A stretch of 64,000 nt of DNA from Lysinibacillus mangiferihumi (GCF_003049665.1 NZ_PYWM01000027.1:1-64000), one strand, 5' to 3'; positions 27,522 through 35,948 are shown, counted from the stretch's first letter. The notes: generated by a model from the sequence alone, not told the origin. Made by a program: numbers and translations.

Positions 27522-28247
27522 ATGCTGCAACCAAAGAAAAAAGCTTATCAAGTTATTGTAGATCAAATACAGGAATATTTTTTAAATGGAGAATTACAGC
27601 CTGGAGAAAAACTACCGACGGAAAGAGAATTAGCGAGTCGCTTTAATGTAAGTCGAACATCGGTTAGAGAGGCACTGCGAAAGCTTGAAATAAAAGGAAT
27701 TATAGATATTAAACAAGGCAGTGGCAGTTTTCTGAAATCACCTGAATGCCATTCATTAGGACAAGAGCTTTCCTCTACCATTTTAAAAACAGAAAAAAAA
27801 CTTATTTATGAAATGCTAGAGCTTCGCCAAACACTTGAAGTAGAATGTGCCTTTTTAGCTTCACAACGGGCCACTTCTGAAGATTTAGAACGAATTGGGC
27901 AAGCATTGGAAATGATGAATCAAGTAAAAAATGACGTGGAACTAGGCATTCAAGCTGATTTAAGCTTCCATATTAATATCGTTCTCGCTGCTCATAATTC
28001 AATCTTCTCGCAATTATTCCAAACCCTTAGCGAACATATGCAAGATACAATCCGTGTGACCCGAACACAGCGCTTAAAAGACTTAGACCGTACGCAAGAA
28101 ACTATAGATGAACATAAAGAAATTTACTTGGCCATCGCAGCCGGTGATGCCACGCAAGCCAAACAACTAATGGAAAAGCATATTAAGCAAATCCGAAGAG
28201 AATTGACCTCCTCCCTTTTCAATCATATTGGCGAACAACATAAATAA
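27522..28247 (+). CDS. GntR family regulator, FCD (FadR-like) subgroup
   Basis: 241 residues. The winged helix-turn-helix covers about 10-75 with the hallmark LPTERELASRFNVSRTSVREAL and the wing GIIDIKQGSGSFL. The C-terminal all-helical FCD domain (about 95-225) carries conserved metal/ligand residues such as DLSFHINIVLAAHN and DEHKEIYLAIAAGD. Members bind carboxylates (lactate, glycolate, gluconate and others) and usually repress an adjacent operon. It is divergent from glcD-BASS, and a matching operator pair lies between. The effector is unknown. Confidence 0.93.
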   Translation: MLQPKKKAYQVIVDQIQEYFLNGELQPGEKLPTERELASRFNVSRTSVREALRKLEIKGIIDIKQGSGSFLKSPECHSLGQELSSTILKTEKKLIYEMLELRQTLEVECAFLASQRATSEDLERIGQALEMMNQVKNDVELGIQADLSFHINIVLAAHNSIFSQLFQTLSEHMQDTIRVTRTQRLKDLDRTQETIDEHKEIYLAIAAGDATQAKQLMEKHIKQIRRELTSSLFNHIGEQHK

Positions 28248-28267
28248 AACTACATCTACCCTCAATA

Positions 28268-28304
28268 AAAAAGCCACGGATTGATATTAAATCCGTGGCT
28301 TTAT
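28268..28304 (+). terminator. Terminator of the GntR gene
   Basis: AAGCCACGGATT with AATCCGTGGCTT, then TATTG. The 12-bp stem is perfect and lies 20 bp behind the stop codon. Confidence 0.82.
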
Positions 28305-28354
28305 TGACAAAAACTAAAAATACATAAATAAGTAGATCTTATTTATATTTTATA

Positions 28355-28392
28355 CAAAAAGAACGAATCCCATGAATAAGAATTCGTTTTTG
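28355..28392 (-). terminator. Terminator of the 284-residue hypothetical gene
   Basis: AACGAAT and ATTCGTT pair around a 13-base loop; the minus-strand exit is TTCTTTTTG. The A-tract on one side and T-tract on the other make it bidirectional. Confidence 0.55.
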
Positions 28393-28453
28393 ATAAATGA
28401 TTGTATAAAAAAATGTCAGTTCCCTGTCATTCTTATTATCTTTGAGATAGCGT

Positions 28454-29308
28454 CTAAATACGCATTAATGCCCCATTCGGCTTTGGTAAATCTTGAACTG
28501 TTATCTGATTCATTTTACAAAAATGTTTTAAAAATTGTTGTGCAAGCTCTCGTTCTGTTGGTTCACTCTTCAATGAAACGATATCGAGTAAAATTTGAGC
28601 CATCCATAAATTATCAAAATAACGGTATTTACCTGTATTCCATGTCATTTTGTCAGGGTATTTTTTATCTATATAATAATTCCATAAAAGTAGCTGATTC
28701 GATTCCTGTTCTGTAAGTTGGAGTCTGTATTTTGAATGGGCCGGAATATTCCCATCTTCACACAGCTTACCGATGAAATCTTCATTCACCATATAGACAC
28801 CTAAAATACGTCTGTCTTTTTCAGGCATGCCAGAATCTAATGCTGTTAATAGGACAGCGCTATTTTGGTGCATGCGGTTAGGTTTGTTTGGCTTTCCTTT
28901 GTTATTACCACTTTTTATTGCGCCTGAAAAAACCTTCCACTCTAAAAAAGAACTATTTTGTTCTTCTGTGTCACACTTAAAAACCATTTGAGATTCTGGA
29001 TGAAGTTTATGATGCTTCATCAGTTTTTCGTGTTCTAAGCGAAGTTTTTGGTTTCTTCGTTGCAGTTTTTTTTCTTCTTCCTTCCTCATTTCTTCTTCCT
29101 TACGTTCGATTTCCTTTTTTTGTATTATTTTTTCGATTAACTGAGCATCACTTTTATCATGGAGTTTTAAGTACTTTCCAAATACATCAGGGAAAACAAA
29201 CATTTTATTTTCTGATGCAAAATGTATTTCAATAATGGACTCATTATGTTTAACGATACTACCCGTGCCAAAACGCTTATGTGTAACTTTCTTATTAATT
29301 AGATTCAT
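28454..29308 (-). CDS. Hypothetical protein with N-terminal Tudor/CarD-like module and charged coiled coil
   Basis: 284 residues, AAGGAGG before the ATG. Residues 1-45 (VTHKRFGTGSIVKHNESIIEIHF) resemble the small Tudor-like barrel at the C-terminus of PcrA and UvrD (compare AIHKKWGTGMVVSV in PcrA of this window). About 50-100 is a highly charged Lys/Glu coiled coil. The remaining domain (about 105-284) contains a Trp/Tyr-rich segment (LLLWNYYIDKKYPDK) and is found, as far as I recall, in Firmicutes proteins without known function that are sometimes misnamed malate synthase. No enzyme motif is visible. Tudor-like modules of this kind bind RNA polymerase or nucleic acid, so a DNA-linked role is possible. 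Confidence 0.7.
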   Translation of the reverse strand: MNLINKKVTHKRFGTGSIVKHNESIIEIHFASENKMFVFPDVFGKYLKLHDKSDAQLIEKIIQKKEIERKEEEMRKEEEKKLQRRNQKLRLEHEKLMKHHKLHPESQMVFKCDTEEQNSSFLEWKVFSGAIKSGNNKGKPNKPNRMHQNSAVLLTALDSGMPEKDRRILGVYMVNEDFIGKLCEDGNIPAHSKYRLQLTEQESNQLLLWNYYIDKKYPDKMTWNTGKYRYFDNLWMAQILLDIVSLKSEPTERELAQQFLKHFCKMNQITVQDLPKPNGALMRI

Positions 29309-29554
29309 TATTCTAGTCCTCCTTATGGAATAAAACCTCGGTTACTATTAGATAGTCAATTAATCATTTAATTCAACTACCTACCTCAAAAAGCTCACAT
29401 AACTGTTTTAATTTTTTTCTTCGTCTTAATAAAGGATATTAAAAAACGTATCCAAATTCTATCTGCAAAAAAGGTCAGCGGAATTCGAAATACGATTTAA
29501 AAAAACAATTATAAGACTATTATAACATTTTTTTAAAAAATCACAAACTTATTG

Positions 29555-29584
29555 TTGACAACATATTTTATTATAAGGTAAAAT
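29555..29584 (+). promoter_or_regulatory. Sigma-A-like promoter, orphan
   Basis: TTGACA, 18-base spacer, TAAAAT. It reads right into 250 bp of non-coding DNA before the convergent rlmCD terminator, so no coding gene is served. Confidence 0.35.
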
Positions 29585-29795
29585 AAAAAATTATTCTCTA
29601 AATCCTCATGAAATAAGAGCCTTATAACAAATCACAAAGCTTCTGAAAAGCCCCTATAAAAAGCAACTGATTTCCGCTGATAAGCATAGGAAATCTTCTT
29701 AAAATAAATCAAGTTCCTTCCCTAGAAAGAACGGATGGAAATCTATGTACAATCCTATAGGCTGAACATACATATATTCCAATTAATTTCCATAT

Positions 29796-29840
29796 AAAAA
29801 GACCCCAATTTCGCAAAAGTTATTTGCAAGATCAAGGTCT
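29796..29840 (-). terminator. Terminator of rlmCD
   Basis: Minus strand AGACC, TTGCAAA, loop, TTTGCGA, GGTCT, then TTTTTATATGG. Imperfect but GC-anchored, 88 bp behind the rlmCD stop. Confidence 0.6.
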
Positions 29841-29927
29841 GTATTGAAAATATCTACTTTTTCAAGTTTTATAGGAATGCTTTTAAATTATCCGAATCGT
29901 TCAATCATTATATGTGTCCCCCGAATA

Positions 29928-31307
29928 TTAAGCAAATTCCAACCAAGCAACTGCTTCACAATGTGTAGAGTGCGGGAACATATCAACTGGTTGTATTTCT
30001 TGTGTTTTGTATCCGCCATCTTCCAAGATGCGTAGGTCGCGTGCGAGTGTGGCTGGGTTACATGATACGTATACTACTCGTTTAGGACGCTGCTCTAAAA
30101 TCGTTTGTAAAAGGGCTTCGTCGCAGCCTTTACGTGGTGGGTCGACAACTAGGACATCCGCTTCCTTGCCTTCCTTATACCAGCGTGGAATGACTTCCTC
30201 TGCTGGGCCTGCCTCGAAGTACGTATTGGTAAAGCCGTTCAGCTCTGCATTGCGTTTTGCATCTTCAATAGCTTGGGGTACGATTTCAACACCCATCACC
30301 GCTTTTGCTTTTTGTGCTAGGAATAAAGAGATGGTACCGATGCCGCAATAGGCATCAATGACACGTTCATGTCCTTGTAAATCAGCATAGTCGAGCGCTT
30401 GCTTGTAAAGTACTTCAGTTTGCTGCGGATTTACTTGATAGAAAGAACGTGCTGAAATTTCAAAGCGTACATCGCCGATAGCGTCAATAATGACGTCTTT
30501 GCCCCAAAGGTTAATCGTTTCATCACCAAAAATAACGTTTGTTTTATCGCTATTGATGTTTTGCATAATGGATGTAACATTTGGTACTAGCTTTACTATG
30601 CTCGCTACAGCGGCTTCTTTTTGCGGGAATTTTTTCTTTTTCGTCACAAGTACAACCATGACCTCACCTGTTGCACGTGCTGTACGGATTACGACGTGAC
30701 GTAGCATGCCTTCATGTGATGCCTCATTGTATGGTTGCATGCCGATAGCTGTTAATTCTTTTTTTAGACCAGAAAGAATTGCGTCTGCCTCGCCTGTTTG
30801 AATAAGACAACGATCCATATCGACAATCGTATGCGATTTTGTTTTGTAAAAACCAGCAATCACTTGGCCGGCGTCATTTATGGAAAATGGAATTTGGGCT
30901 TTATTACGATATTGCCATGGTTCCTCCATCCCTTTCACTGGTAAAACGGGTGCTTCGATTTTGCCTAGACGTTGCATAACATTACGCACCATATTTTCCT
31001 TCCACTTTAACTGACCTTCATACGATAAGTGCTGTAACTGACAGCCGCCACATTGCTTGAAGTAATCACAAGGTGCTTCTACTCGATCAGGTGAAGGCTT
31101 TAAAATATCCAAGACTTTTGCAAAGCCATAATTTTTTAATGTTTTTAAAACATGGACTTCTGCTGTTTCATTCGGTAAAGCCCCTTGGATAAATAATGGA
31201 TAGCCTTCGACTTTTGCGACACCATTGCCATCATGTGTTAAATCTTCTATATAAACTGTAAGTTGGTCATTCTTTTTTACGGGTGCTGACATTCGTACAT
31301 CCTCCAT
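29928..31307 (-). CDS. rlmCD: 23S rRNA (uracil-5)-methyltransferase RlmCD
   Basis: 459 residues. The N-terminal TRAM domain (about 10-68) binds RNA; an iron-sulfur cluster site reads CDYFKQCGGC (near 80-89). The C-terminal SAM-dependent domain has DAYCGIGTISLFLA, DPPRKGCDEA and the catalytic Cys in YVSCNPATLARDL (near 415). In B. subtilis the homologue YefA/RlmCD methylates both U747 and U1939 equivalents. It follows the same neighbourhood as in B. subtilis (after dagK), but here the cyd operon lies between. AAGGAG six bases before the ATG supports this start; an ATG five codons in is also possible. Confidence 0.93.
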   Translation of the reverse strand: MEDVRMSAPVKKNDQLTVYIEDLTHDGNGVAKVEGYPLFIQGALPNETAEVHVLKTLKNYGFAKVLDILKPSPDRVEAPCDYFKQCGGCQLQHLSYEGQLKWKENMVRNVMQRLGKIEAPVLPVKGMEEPWQYRNKAQIPFSINDAGQVIAGFYKTKSHTIVDMDRCLIQTGEADAILSGLKKELTAIGMQPYNEASHEGMLRHVVIRTARATGEVMVVLVTKKKKFPQKEAAVASIVKLVPNVTSIMQNINSDKTNVIFGDETINLWGKDVIIDAIGDVRFEISARSFYQVNPQQTEVLYKQALDYADLQGHERVIDAYCGIGTISLFLAQKAKAVMGVEIVPQAIEDAKRNAELNGFTNTYFEAGPAEEVIPRWYKEGKEADVLVVDPPRKGCDEALLQTILEQRPKRVVYVSCNPATLARDLRILEDGGYKTQEIQPVDMFPHSTHCEAVAWLEFA

Positions 31308-31383
31308 TTCAATCTCCTTATTGTAGCATGTGATAGCGGAGGAAAAAAGAACAAGGCTTGAATTTATCAGGTTGTGCTAATTT

Positions 31384-31418
31384 TGCTAAAAAAGAGCCGC
31401 TATTCGCGACTCTCTTTC
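31384..31418 (-). terminator. Terminator of the cyd operon
   Basis: Minus strand GAGTCGC, loop GAATA containing part of the cydS stop context, GCGGCTC, then TTTTTT. One wobble pair. Confidence 0.75.
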
Positions 31419-31522
31419 TTATTTTTTCTTACATAATCATCCTTTGGTGCCCACCAAAACATAATGATGATACTAATAATGACGACTATAAACGGCGCAT
31501 AAAATATTTCGATTTTTTCCAT
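31400..31522 (-). CDS. cydS: CydS-like small subunit of cytochrome bd oxidase
   Basis: 40 residues, too short for most gene finders. One membrane helix (about 9-24, from APFIVVIISIIIMFWW) with the sequence MEKIEIFYAP at the start and a basic tail (DYVRKNKKESRE). CydS is the single-helix third subunit of Geobacillus-type bd oxidases; the FxxMYAP-like start and position fit. AGGGGGA lies upstream, and the ATG is 12 bases behind the cydB stop. The operon terminator overlaps its stop codon. Assignment rests on position, size and general similarity, not a search. Confidence 0.72.
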   Translation of the reverse strand: MEKIEIFYAPFIVVIISIIIMFWWAPKDDYVRKNKKESRE

Positions 31523-31534
31523 ACCTATATCCCC

Positions 31535-32560
31535 CTATGCATGATGGTCTTCTTTTCCTGTCACGTAATTTTTGTTGAATAGGAATAATTTCAACAATAA
31601 ATAAAGCGAAGGCAGAAGCAAGCATAATCCTAAAATAAAGACGATGACTAATGCAATGGCCATTTGCGTGCTTGTGAAGCTATCGTAAATTGTTAAATAC
31701 GGATACAGTAAATATGGATATTGTGCGATGCCATAGGCGAAAAATGCTACCGCAAACTGCGCGATTAATAATCCTACTGCAAGACCATAATTTTTTCGCA
31801 TCCATAGTAATATCACTGTAATGATAAATAATACGGCGGAAATAGCAAACATCCACCATAAATCAACCATATTCTGATAGCTTTCAGGGTTAATGGATTT
31901 CATCTCATACATAATACCAAGTGCACTAATCATTAAAGGCGCTGCCCAAATAAGCGCGTATTTTCGCATTAAATTTGTAGCCTCTACATCGGTTGCTTTA
32001 TGTGCATACCACGTTAAAAATACTGCGGATATATAGAGAACTGCCGCTATACTTAATATGACAATACTCCAAGCAAATGTACTTGTATATAATGTCCAAT
32101 AATTTAATACAGGTTGACCTTCTACAATGTCTACATAACCACCACCTGCAATAGCAAAAACAACAGAGAGCGAAGCTGGAATCAATAAACCTGATACGCC
32201 ATATGTCAGCGTGTAACCAATATGCCCGCGTGCCCCATACGCCTCAAATGCATAATACGACCCTCGAATTGCAAGCAACACTAATGAAATGCTGACTGGA
32301 ACAAGCAAAATCGTTCCATAATAGAAGGCGGTTTGTGGAAAGAATCCTACAATCCCTACAAAGAAAAATACTAAAAAGACATTTGTTACTTCCCATACAG
32401 GCGATAAATAACGCTTAATAATATTTGTTATGACATGATTTTTTCCAATAAGTAAACTGTAAGCATTGAAAAAACCTGCCCCAAAATCAATAGATGCCAC
32501 CATCACATAACCGAAAAGGAATATCCATAAAACTGAAATTCCTAGAACTTCTAATGTCAT
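31535..32560 (-). CDS. cydB: Cytochrome bd ubiquinol/menaquinol oxidase subunit II
   Basis: 341 residues with eight or more membrane helices, starting LGISVLWIFLFGYVMVASIDFGAGFF, the CydB N-terminal signature. It forms the heterodimer with CydA in the cytoplasmic membrane. The ATG overlaps the cydA stop codon by four bases, so translation is coupled. cydS follows. Confidence 0.95.
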   Translation of the reverse strand: MTLEVLGISVLWIFLFGYVMVASIDFGAGFFNAYSLLIGKNHVITNIIKRYLSPVWEVTNVFLVFFFVGIVGFFPQTAFYYGTILLVPVSISLVLLAIRGSYYAFEAYGARGHIGYTLTYGVSGLLIPASLSVVFAIAGGGYVDIVEGQPVLNYWTLYTSTFAWSIVILSIAAVLYISAVFLTWYAHKATDVEATNLMRKYALIWAAPLMISALGIMYEMKSINPESYQNMVDLWWMFAISAVLFIITVILLWMRKNYGLAVGLLIAQFAVAFFAYGIAQYPYLLYPYLTIYDSFTSTQMAIALVIVFILGLCLLLPSLYLLLKLFLFNKNYVTGKEDHHA

Positions 32561-33903
32561 ATGATGTCACCGCCCTTTTCTGTATGCCGATCTTCAATTT
32601 CACGTTCAATCGGATTCTTTTTAAACATACGAACTAATACGACTGTACTTCCTATTCCAAGTACAGTATACACACCTGTAAATAACAGCATCATTAAATC
32701 TACATGATCACTCGTTGTAGCGCCTTCTGGGGTACGCATGATACCGTATAATATCCACGGTTGACGTCCAACCTCCGCAAGCCACCAACCGGCTTCAATT
32801 GCAATAATTGACAGTGGAGCACCTGCTACAATAATCCATCTAAACCATCGTGCATGAATAAAGCGCCAACCTCGGGGTTTCCCTACTACGTAAAGGAAGG
32901 ACACTAATACCATAAACATGCCGATAAAGACCATAATATTAAAAAGATAGTGTATATAAAGTGGTGGTCTGTCTTCCTCCGCATATTGATCTAAACCAAT
33001 AACTTCTGCATTTGGATTATTGCGTGCTAGTATACTTAAAGCATAAGGAACTTTGATGGCATACTTAACTTCCTCGCCATCCAATACACCAAATAAAACC
33101 AATGATGCTTTATCTGTTGTTTCAAAATGCCATTCAGCCGCTGCTAATTTTTCTGGTTGGTATTCCGCTAAGTATTTACCTGAGAAATCGCCTATAATTG
33201 CTGCAGCAATTGATGAAACTAAACCGATTTTCATCAGTAAAAATAAAGACTTTTTATGGTAAACATGATCTGAGCCTTTGAGCATACGGTAGCCTGCAAT
33301 GGCTGCCAAGACGAATGCTGATGTCATATAGGCTGTTACGAGAACATGCGCAACTTTTGTTGGCATAGCCGGGTTAAACATTGCTAGAAATGGTTGAATA
33401 TTCACAAGCTGTCCGTCCACAATATCAAAGCCTTGAGGTGCGTTCATAAAGGCATTTACCATTGTGATAAAGACAGCTGACATGGATGCACCAACTGCAA
33501 CAGGTATTAGGAGTAACATATGCTTTTTCTGGCTATCAAAGCGATCCCATGTATATAAATAAATTCCTAAGAAAATGGCTTCAAAGAAAAATGCAAAGGT
33601 TTCCATAAAGAGCGGTAATGCTATCGTTTGCCCTGCAAGTTGCATAAAATTCGGCCATAGTAACGATAATTGCAATCCAATAGCTGTTCCTGTTACGACT
33701 CCTACAGCAACGGTAATGACGAAACCTCGTGCCCAACGTCGCGCCATCAAAATATAATGTTCATCATTCTTTTTATATCCAGTCCATTGTGCGATCATGA
33801 TCATTAACGGCACACCGACACCAATCGTTGCATAAATGATGTGGAATGATAACGTAAGCTCCGTTAACGCACGACTCCAAAAGACTGCTGATTCATTAAT
33901 CAT
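32557..33903 (-). CDS. cydA: Cytochrome bd oxidase subunit I
   Basis: 448 residues, the length of short-Q-loop Bacillales CydA. It reduces oxygen to water using quinol electrons and has high oxygen affinity. Visible are the N-terminal ALTELTLSFHIIYATIGVGVP with a heme-ligand His (near 19), the GRQPWILYGIMRT motif (near 378) and the quinol-site loop around KIGLVSS. GGAGGG lies seven bases before the ATG; the stop codon of the upstream 40-residue ORF overlaps this site. No cydCD assembly genes are next to it. Confidence 0.96.
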   Translation of the reverse strand: MINESAVFWSRALTELTLSFHIIYATIGVGVPLMIMIAQWTGYKKNDEHYILMARRWARGFVITVAVGVVTGTAIGLQLSLLWPNFMQLAGQTIALPLFMETFAFFFEAIFLGIYLYTWDRFDSQKKHMLLLIPVAVGASMSAVFITMVNAFMNAPQGFDIVDGQLVNIQPFLAMFNPAMPTKVAHVLVTAYMTSAFVLAAIAGYRMLKGSDHVYHKKSLFLLMKIGLVSSIAAAIIGDFSGKYLAEYQPEKLAAAEWHFETTDKASLVLFGVLDGEEVKYAIKVPYALSILARNNPNAEVIGLDQYAEEDRPPLYIHYLFNIMVFIGMFMVLVSFLYVVGKPRGWRFIHARWFRWIIVAGAPLSIIAIEAGWWLAEVGRQPWILYGIMRTPEGATTSDHVDLMMLLFTGVYTVLGIGSTVVLVRMFKKNPIEREIEDRHTEKGGDII

Positions 33904-33915
33904 CTCATTGCCCTC

Positions 33916-34038
33916 CTAACTTCCAAATATTCTTCCAAGTATGGAAAGTAGCATGATAATTGCAACACCAAAACTTAACCAAATAAGCTTCTTTTCCTGT
34001 GACTTATACAACTGCACCACTTCCTTTCCCTTTCCCAT
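33916..34038 (-). CDS. Small single-TM protein before cydA
   Basis: 40 residues. A basic, hydrophilic start (MGKGKEVVQLYKSQEKK) precedes one membrane helix (about 19-35, LIWLSFGVAIIMLLSIL) and GRIFGS. The stop codon lies in the cydA ribosome-binding region, which points to translational coupling. A second in-frame ATG lies at 34044; 34038 has the better spacing to GGAA. It is not CydS-like in sequence and I do not recognise it. It may be an assembly or accessory factor of the bd oxidase. Not confirmed by similarity. Confidence 0.6.
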   Translation of the reverse strand: MGKGKEVVQLYKSQEKKLIWLSFGVAIIMLLSILGRIFGS

Positions 34039-34062
34039 ACCCATATTTTCCACTATTCCAAC

Positions 34063-34111
34063 TAAAAAAACCTTTATAATGGTCCGATATTTCGGCCTAT
34101 TATAAAGGTTT
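34063..34111 (-). promoter_or_regulatory. Long perfect palindrome with U-tract in the cyd leader
   Basis: Arms AAACCTTTATAAT (34068-34080) and ATTATAAAGGTTT (34099-34111) are exact complements and enclose a CCGA-TATT-TCGG inner stem. On the minus strand seven T follow. Only about 25 bp separates it from the first ORF, so it is either a leader attenuator or a palindromic operator that contains a TATAAT -10 element in its arm (TTGAAC -35, about 15-base spacer). Confidence 0.6.
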
Positions 34112-34195
34112 CAAATTTTGTTCAAGTAATATACGCACATTTGCCAAACATTTTTCTTAATTCGTTCACAATGCTTCATTATATGGTAATAAAAT

Positions 34196-34238
34196 ACAAA
34201 AAGCGTAAATTTATAAAATAAAATTTACGCTTTTTGTT
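34196..34238 (-). terminator. Terminator of dagK
   Basis: AAAAAGCGTAAATTT and AAATTTACGCTTTTT pair perfectly over 15 bp around an 8-base loop, directly behind the dagK stop. Confidence 0.9.
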
Positions 34239-34241
34239 AAT

Positions 34242-35156
34242 CTAAATACGGTCTTCCTCACGAATATCTTCAATTGGTACAAAAATTTCAATATGGCGTT
34301 TTAAGTTTTCAAAAGTCGCAGGCGCATCTCCACCATATTCACCATCTAAATTTAAATGAACTTCACTATCCGTCGTTACTTTTACAACACTTGCCTTTTT
34401 ATAAATAACACGATCATCCTTTAAATGTTCGCCTCGTAAAGCCATTGCTGCAAGTTGAATAAATTCTGGCAAGCTTACTTTTTTTAATACTAATAATGTG
34501 AAGTAGCCATCGTTGATGCTCGCATCTGGCGCAAGCTTTTCAAAGCCTCCTACTGAATTCGTTAAGCCACATAAAAACATCATGGCATCGCCATCGAATA
34601 CTTCACCATCATATTCAATACGCATATGCGATGCCTTAATAGATGGAATCATTTCAACTGCTTTTAAATAGTAGGCAAGCTGTCCAAGCATTGTTTTCAT
34701 TTTGCTAGGTACTTCGTACGTTAGCTCAGTAATACGTCCTCCAGCAGCAATATTGATGAAATAGCGTTCTCCATTTAACAATCCAACATCAACTGGTAAG
34801 GTATCCCCTTTAATAATAATATCAACGGCTTCATCAATATTTCGTGGAATATGGACAGCACGTGCAAAATCATTCGTTGTCCCCATAGGAATTAGACCAA
34901 TCTTTGGACGTTTATCGAATTGGCCTACACCAGAAACAACTTCATTTAACGTTCCATCGCCACCAACCGCTATGATAATATCAAATCCACGTTCTACTGC
35001 ATTTTTTGCTGCCTCTATTGCATCACCTTCACAAGTTGTTGCGTGACAAGATGTTTCATAGCCTGCTACCTCTAGTTTCTCCAATACTTCTGGTAGATGC
35101 TTTTTAAACACTTCTCGCCCAGATGTAGGATTATAAATGATTCTTGCTCGTTTCAT
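34242..35156 (-). CDS. dagK: Diacylglycerol kinase DagK (DgkB/YerQ type)
   Basis: 304 residues from the ATG at 35156 after GGAAGG; the longer ORF from 35195 adds 13 unconserved residues. The lipid-kinase catalytic domain has IIYNPTSGRE and the nucleotide-binding GGDGTLNEVVSG (near 67), then MGTTNDFARA. It phosphorylates diacylglycerol, the by-product of lipoteichoic acid synthesis, so that it can re-enter phospholipid synthesis. Position near gatCAB matches B. subtilis yerQ. It has its own terminator. Confidence 0.94.
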   Translation of the reverse strand: MKRARIIYNPTSGREVFKKHLPEVLEKLEVAGYETSCHATTCEGDAIEAAKNAVERGFDIIIAVGGDGTLNEVVSGVGQFDKRPKIGLIPMGTTNDFARAVHIPRNIDEAVDIIIKGDTLPVDVGLLNGERYFINIAAGGRITELTYEVPSKMKTMLGQLAYYLKAVEMIPSIKASHMRIEYDGEVFDGDAMMFLCGLTNSVGGFEKLAPDASINDGYFTLLVLKKVSLPEFIQLAAMALRGEHLKDDRVIYKKASVVKVTTDSEVHLNLDGEYGGDAPATFENLKRHIEIFVPIEDIREEDRI

Positions 35157-35268
35157 AACATACCTTCCTGCTTCATAAGATTCTAATACTTTCAACGAAT
35201 TTTTCGTTGAAATGTTGCACTACTATTACTACGCCAGCACAAACACCTCTGGCGCTAAACAAAGTGTT

Positions 35269-35832
35269 TTATTTTTGTAATGCTGCTGTTACATGTTTTT
35301 TGAAATCTTCATATACATAAGTCCAATTTGTTTTGTTGGTAATATTGTCTTCACGAATTTCAGCGTAAAGCGATTTTTGTGCTTCCTCAAAATTTGGGTC
35401 TTCTTTATCTGGCAACGTCGCTCTTTTGTTCACAACAATATCCTGTAACTCTGGCGCACGTGGTCCCCATTTACCTATCACTTGTCCCGACTCATTTAAT
35501 AAAATATACATCGGAATCGCGCGTCCACCATTTGTTAAATAACGGTCGATTAAATCTGTATCTGCATCACGGAAAACTGTACGCATATCTAATCCAGCTG
35601 CTTCAGCAACACGGCGAATAATTGGATTATTTAGCATTGCATCGCCGCACCAATCTTCTGTAATGGTTAAAATTTTTGGTTGCTTGTCCTTCAGTAACGT
35701 TACAAAACCATCGTTTGTTGGCACTTCAAAACCATCATAAATTAGAAAGCTATCTTCTTTTAGCGTCGTCATCTGATCCATATATTGTTGAATTGAAATG
35801 GCTTCTTCAAAATATTGTTGCTCAGTTTTCAT
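35269..35832 (-). CDS. Thioredoxin-fold protein lacking a CxxC motif
   Basis: 187 residues. The N-terminal helical part (YFEEAISIQQYMDQM) is followed by a thioredoxin-like fold: KILTITEDWCGDAMLNNPIIRR, then YLTNGGRAIPMYILLNESG with the cis-Pro loop. The active-site position reads WCGDA, with only one cysteine, so redox cycling by a vicinal pair is not expected. In the family this group is annotated thioredoxin family protein (as in some Bacillales YbbN/YtpP-like sets). Function may be scaffolding or peroxidatic. Single-gene unit 115 bp upstream of dagK. Confidence 0.85.
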   Translation of the reverse strand: MKTEQQYFEEAISIQQYMDQMTTLKEDSFLIYDGFEVPTNDGFVTLLKDKQPKILTITEDWCGDAMLNNPIIRRVAEAAGLDMRTVFRDADTDLIDRYLTNGGRAIPMYILLNESGQVIGKWGPRAPELQDIVVNKRATLPDKEDPNFEEAQKSLYAEIREDNITNKTNWTYVYEDFKKHVTAALQK

Positions 35833-35948
35833 ATACTATCCCCTTTTTAAGTGATGTGATTGTTTCTATTCTATATTTTGCTATGAATACTCTTTTTAGA
35901 CAACTATTAAGTGCTACTTTTTGTTAGTATGTACAGTCTTTACATTTA

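Larger units (their letters stand above)
29309..29927. other. 619-bp intergenic region with a promoter-like site and a terminator
   Basis: No credible ORF on either strand. It holds a plus-strand sigma-A-like promoter (29555-29584), the rlmCD terminator (29796-29840, minus) and A/T-rich DNA. A short RNA from the promoter is possible but unproven. Confidence 0.4.
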
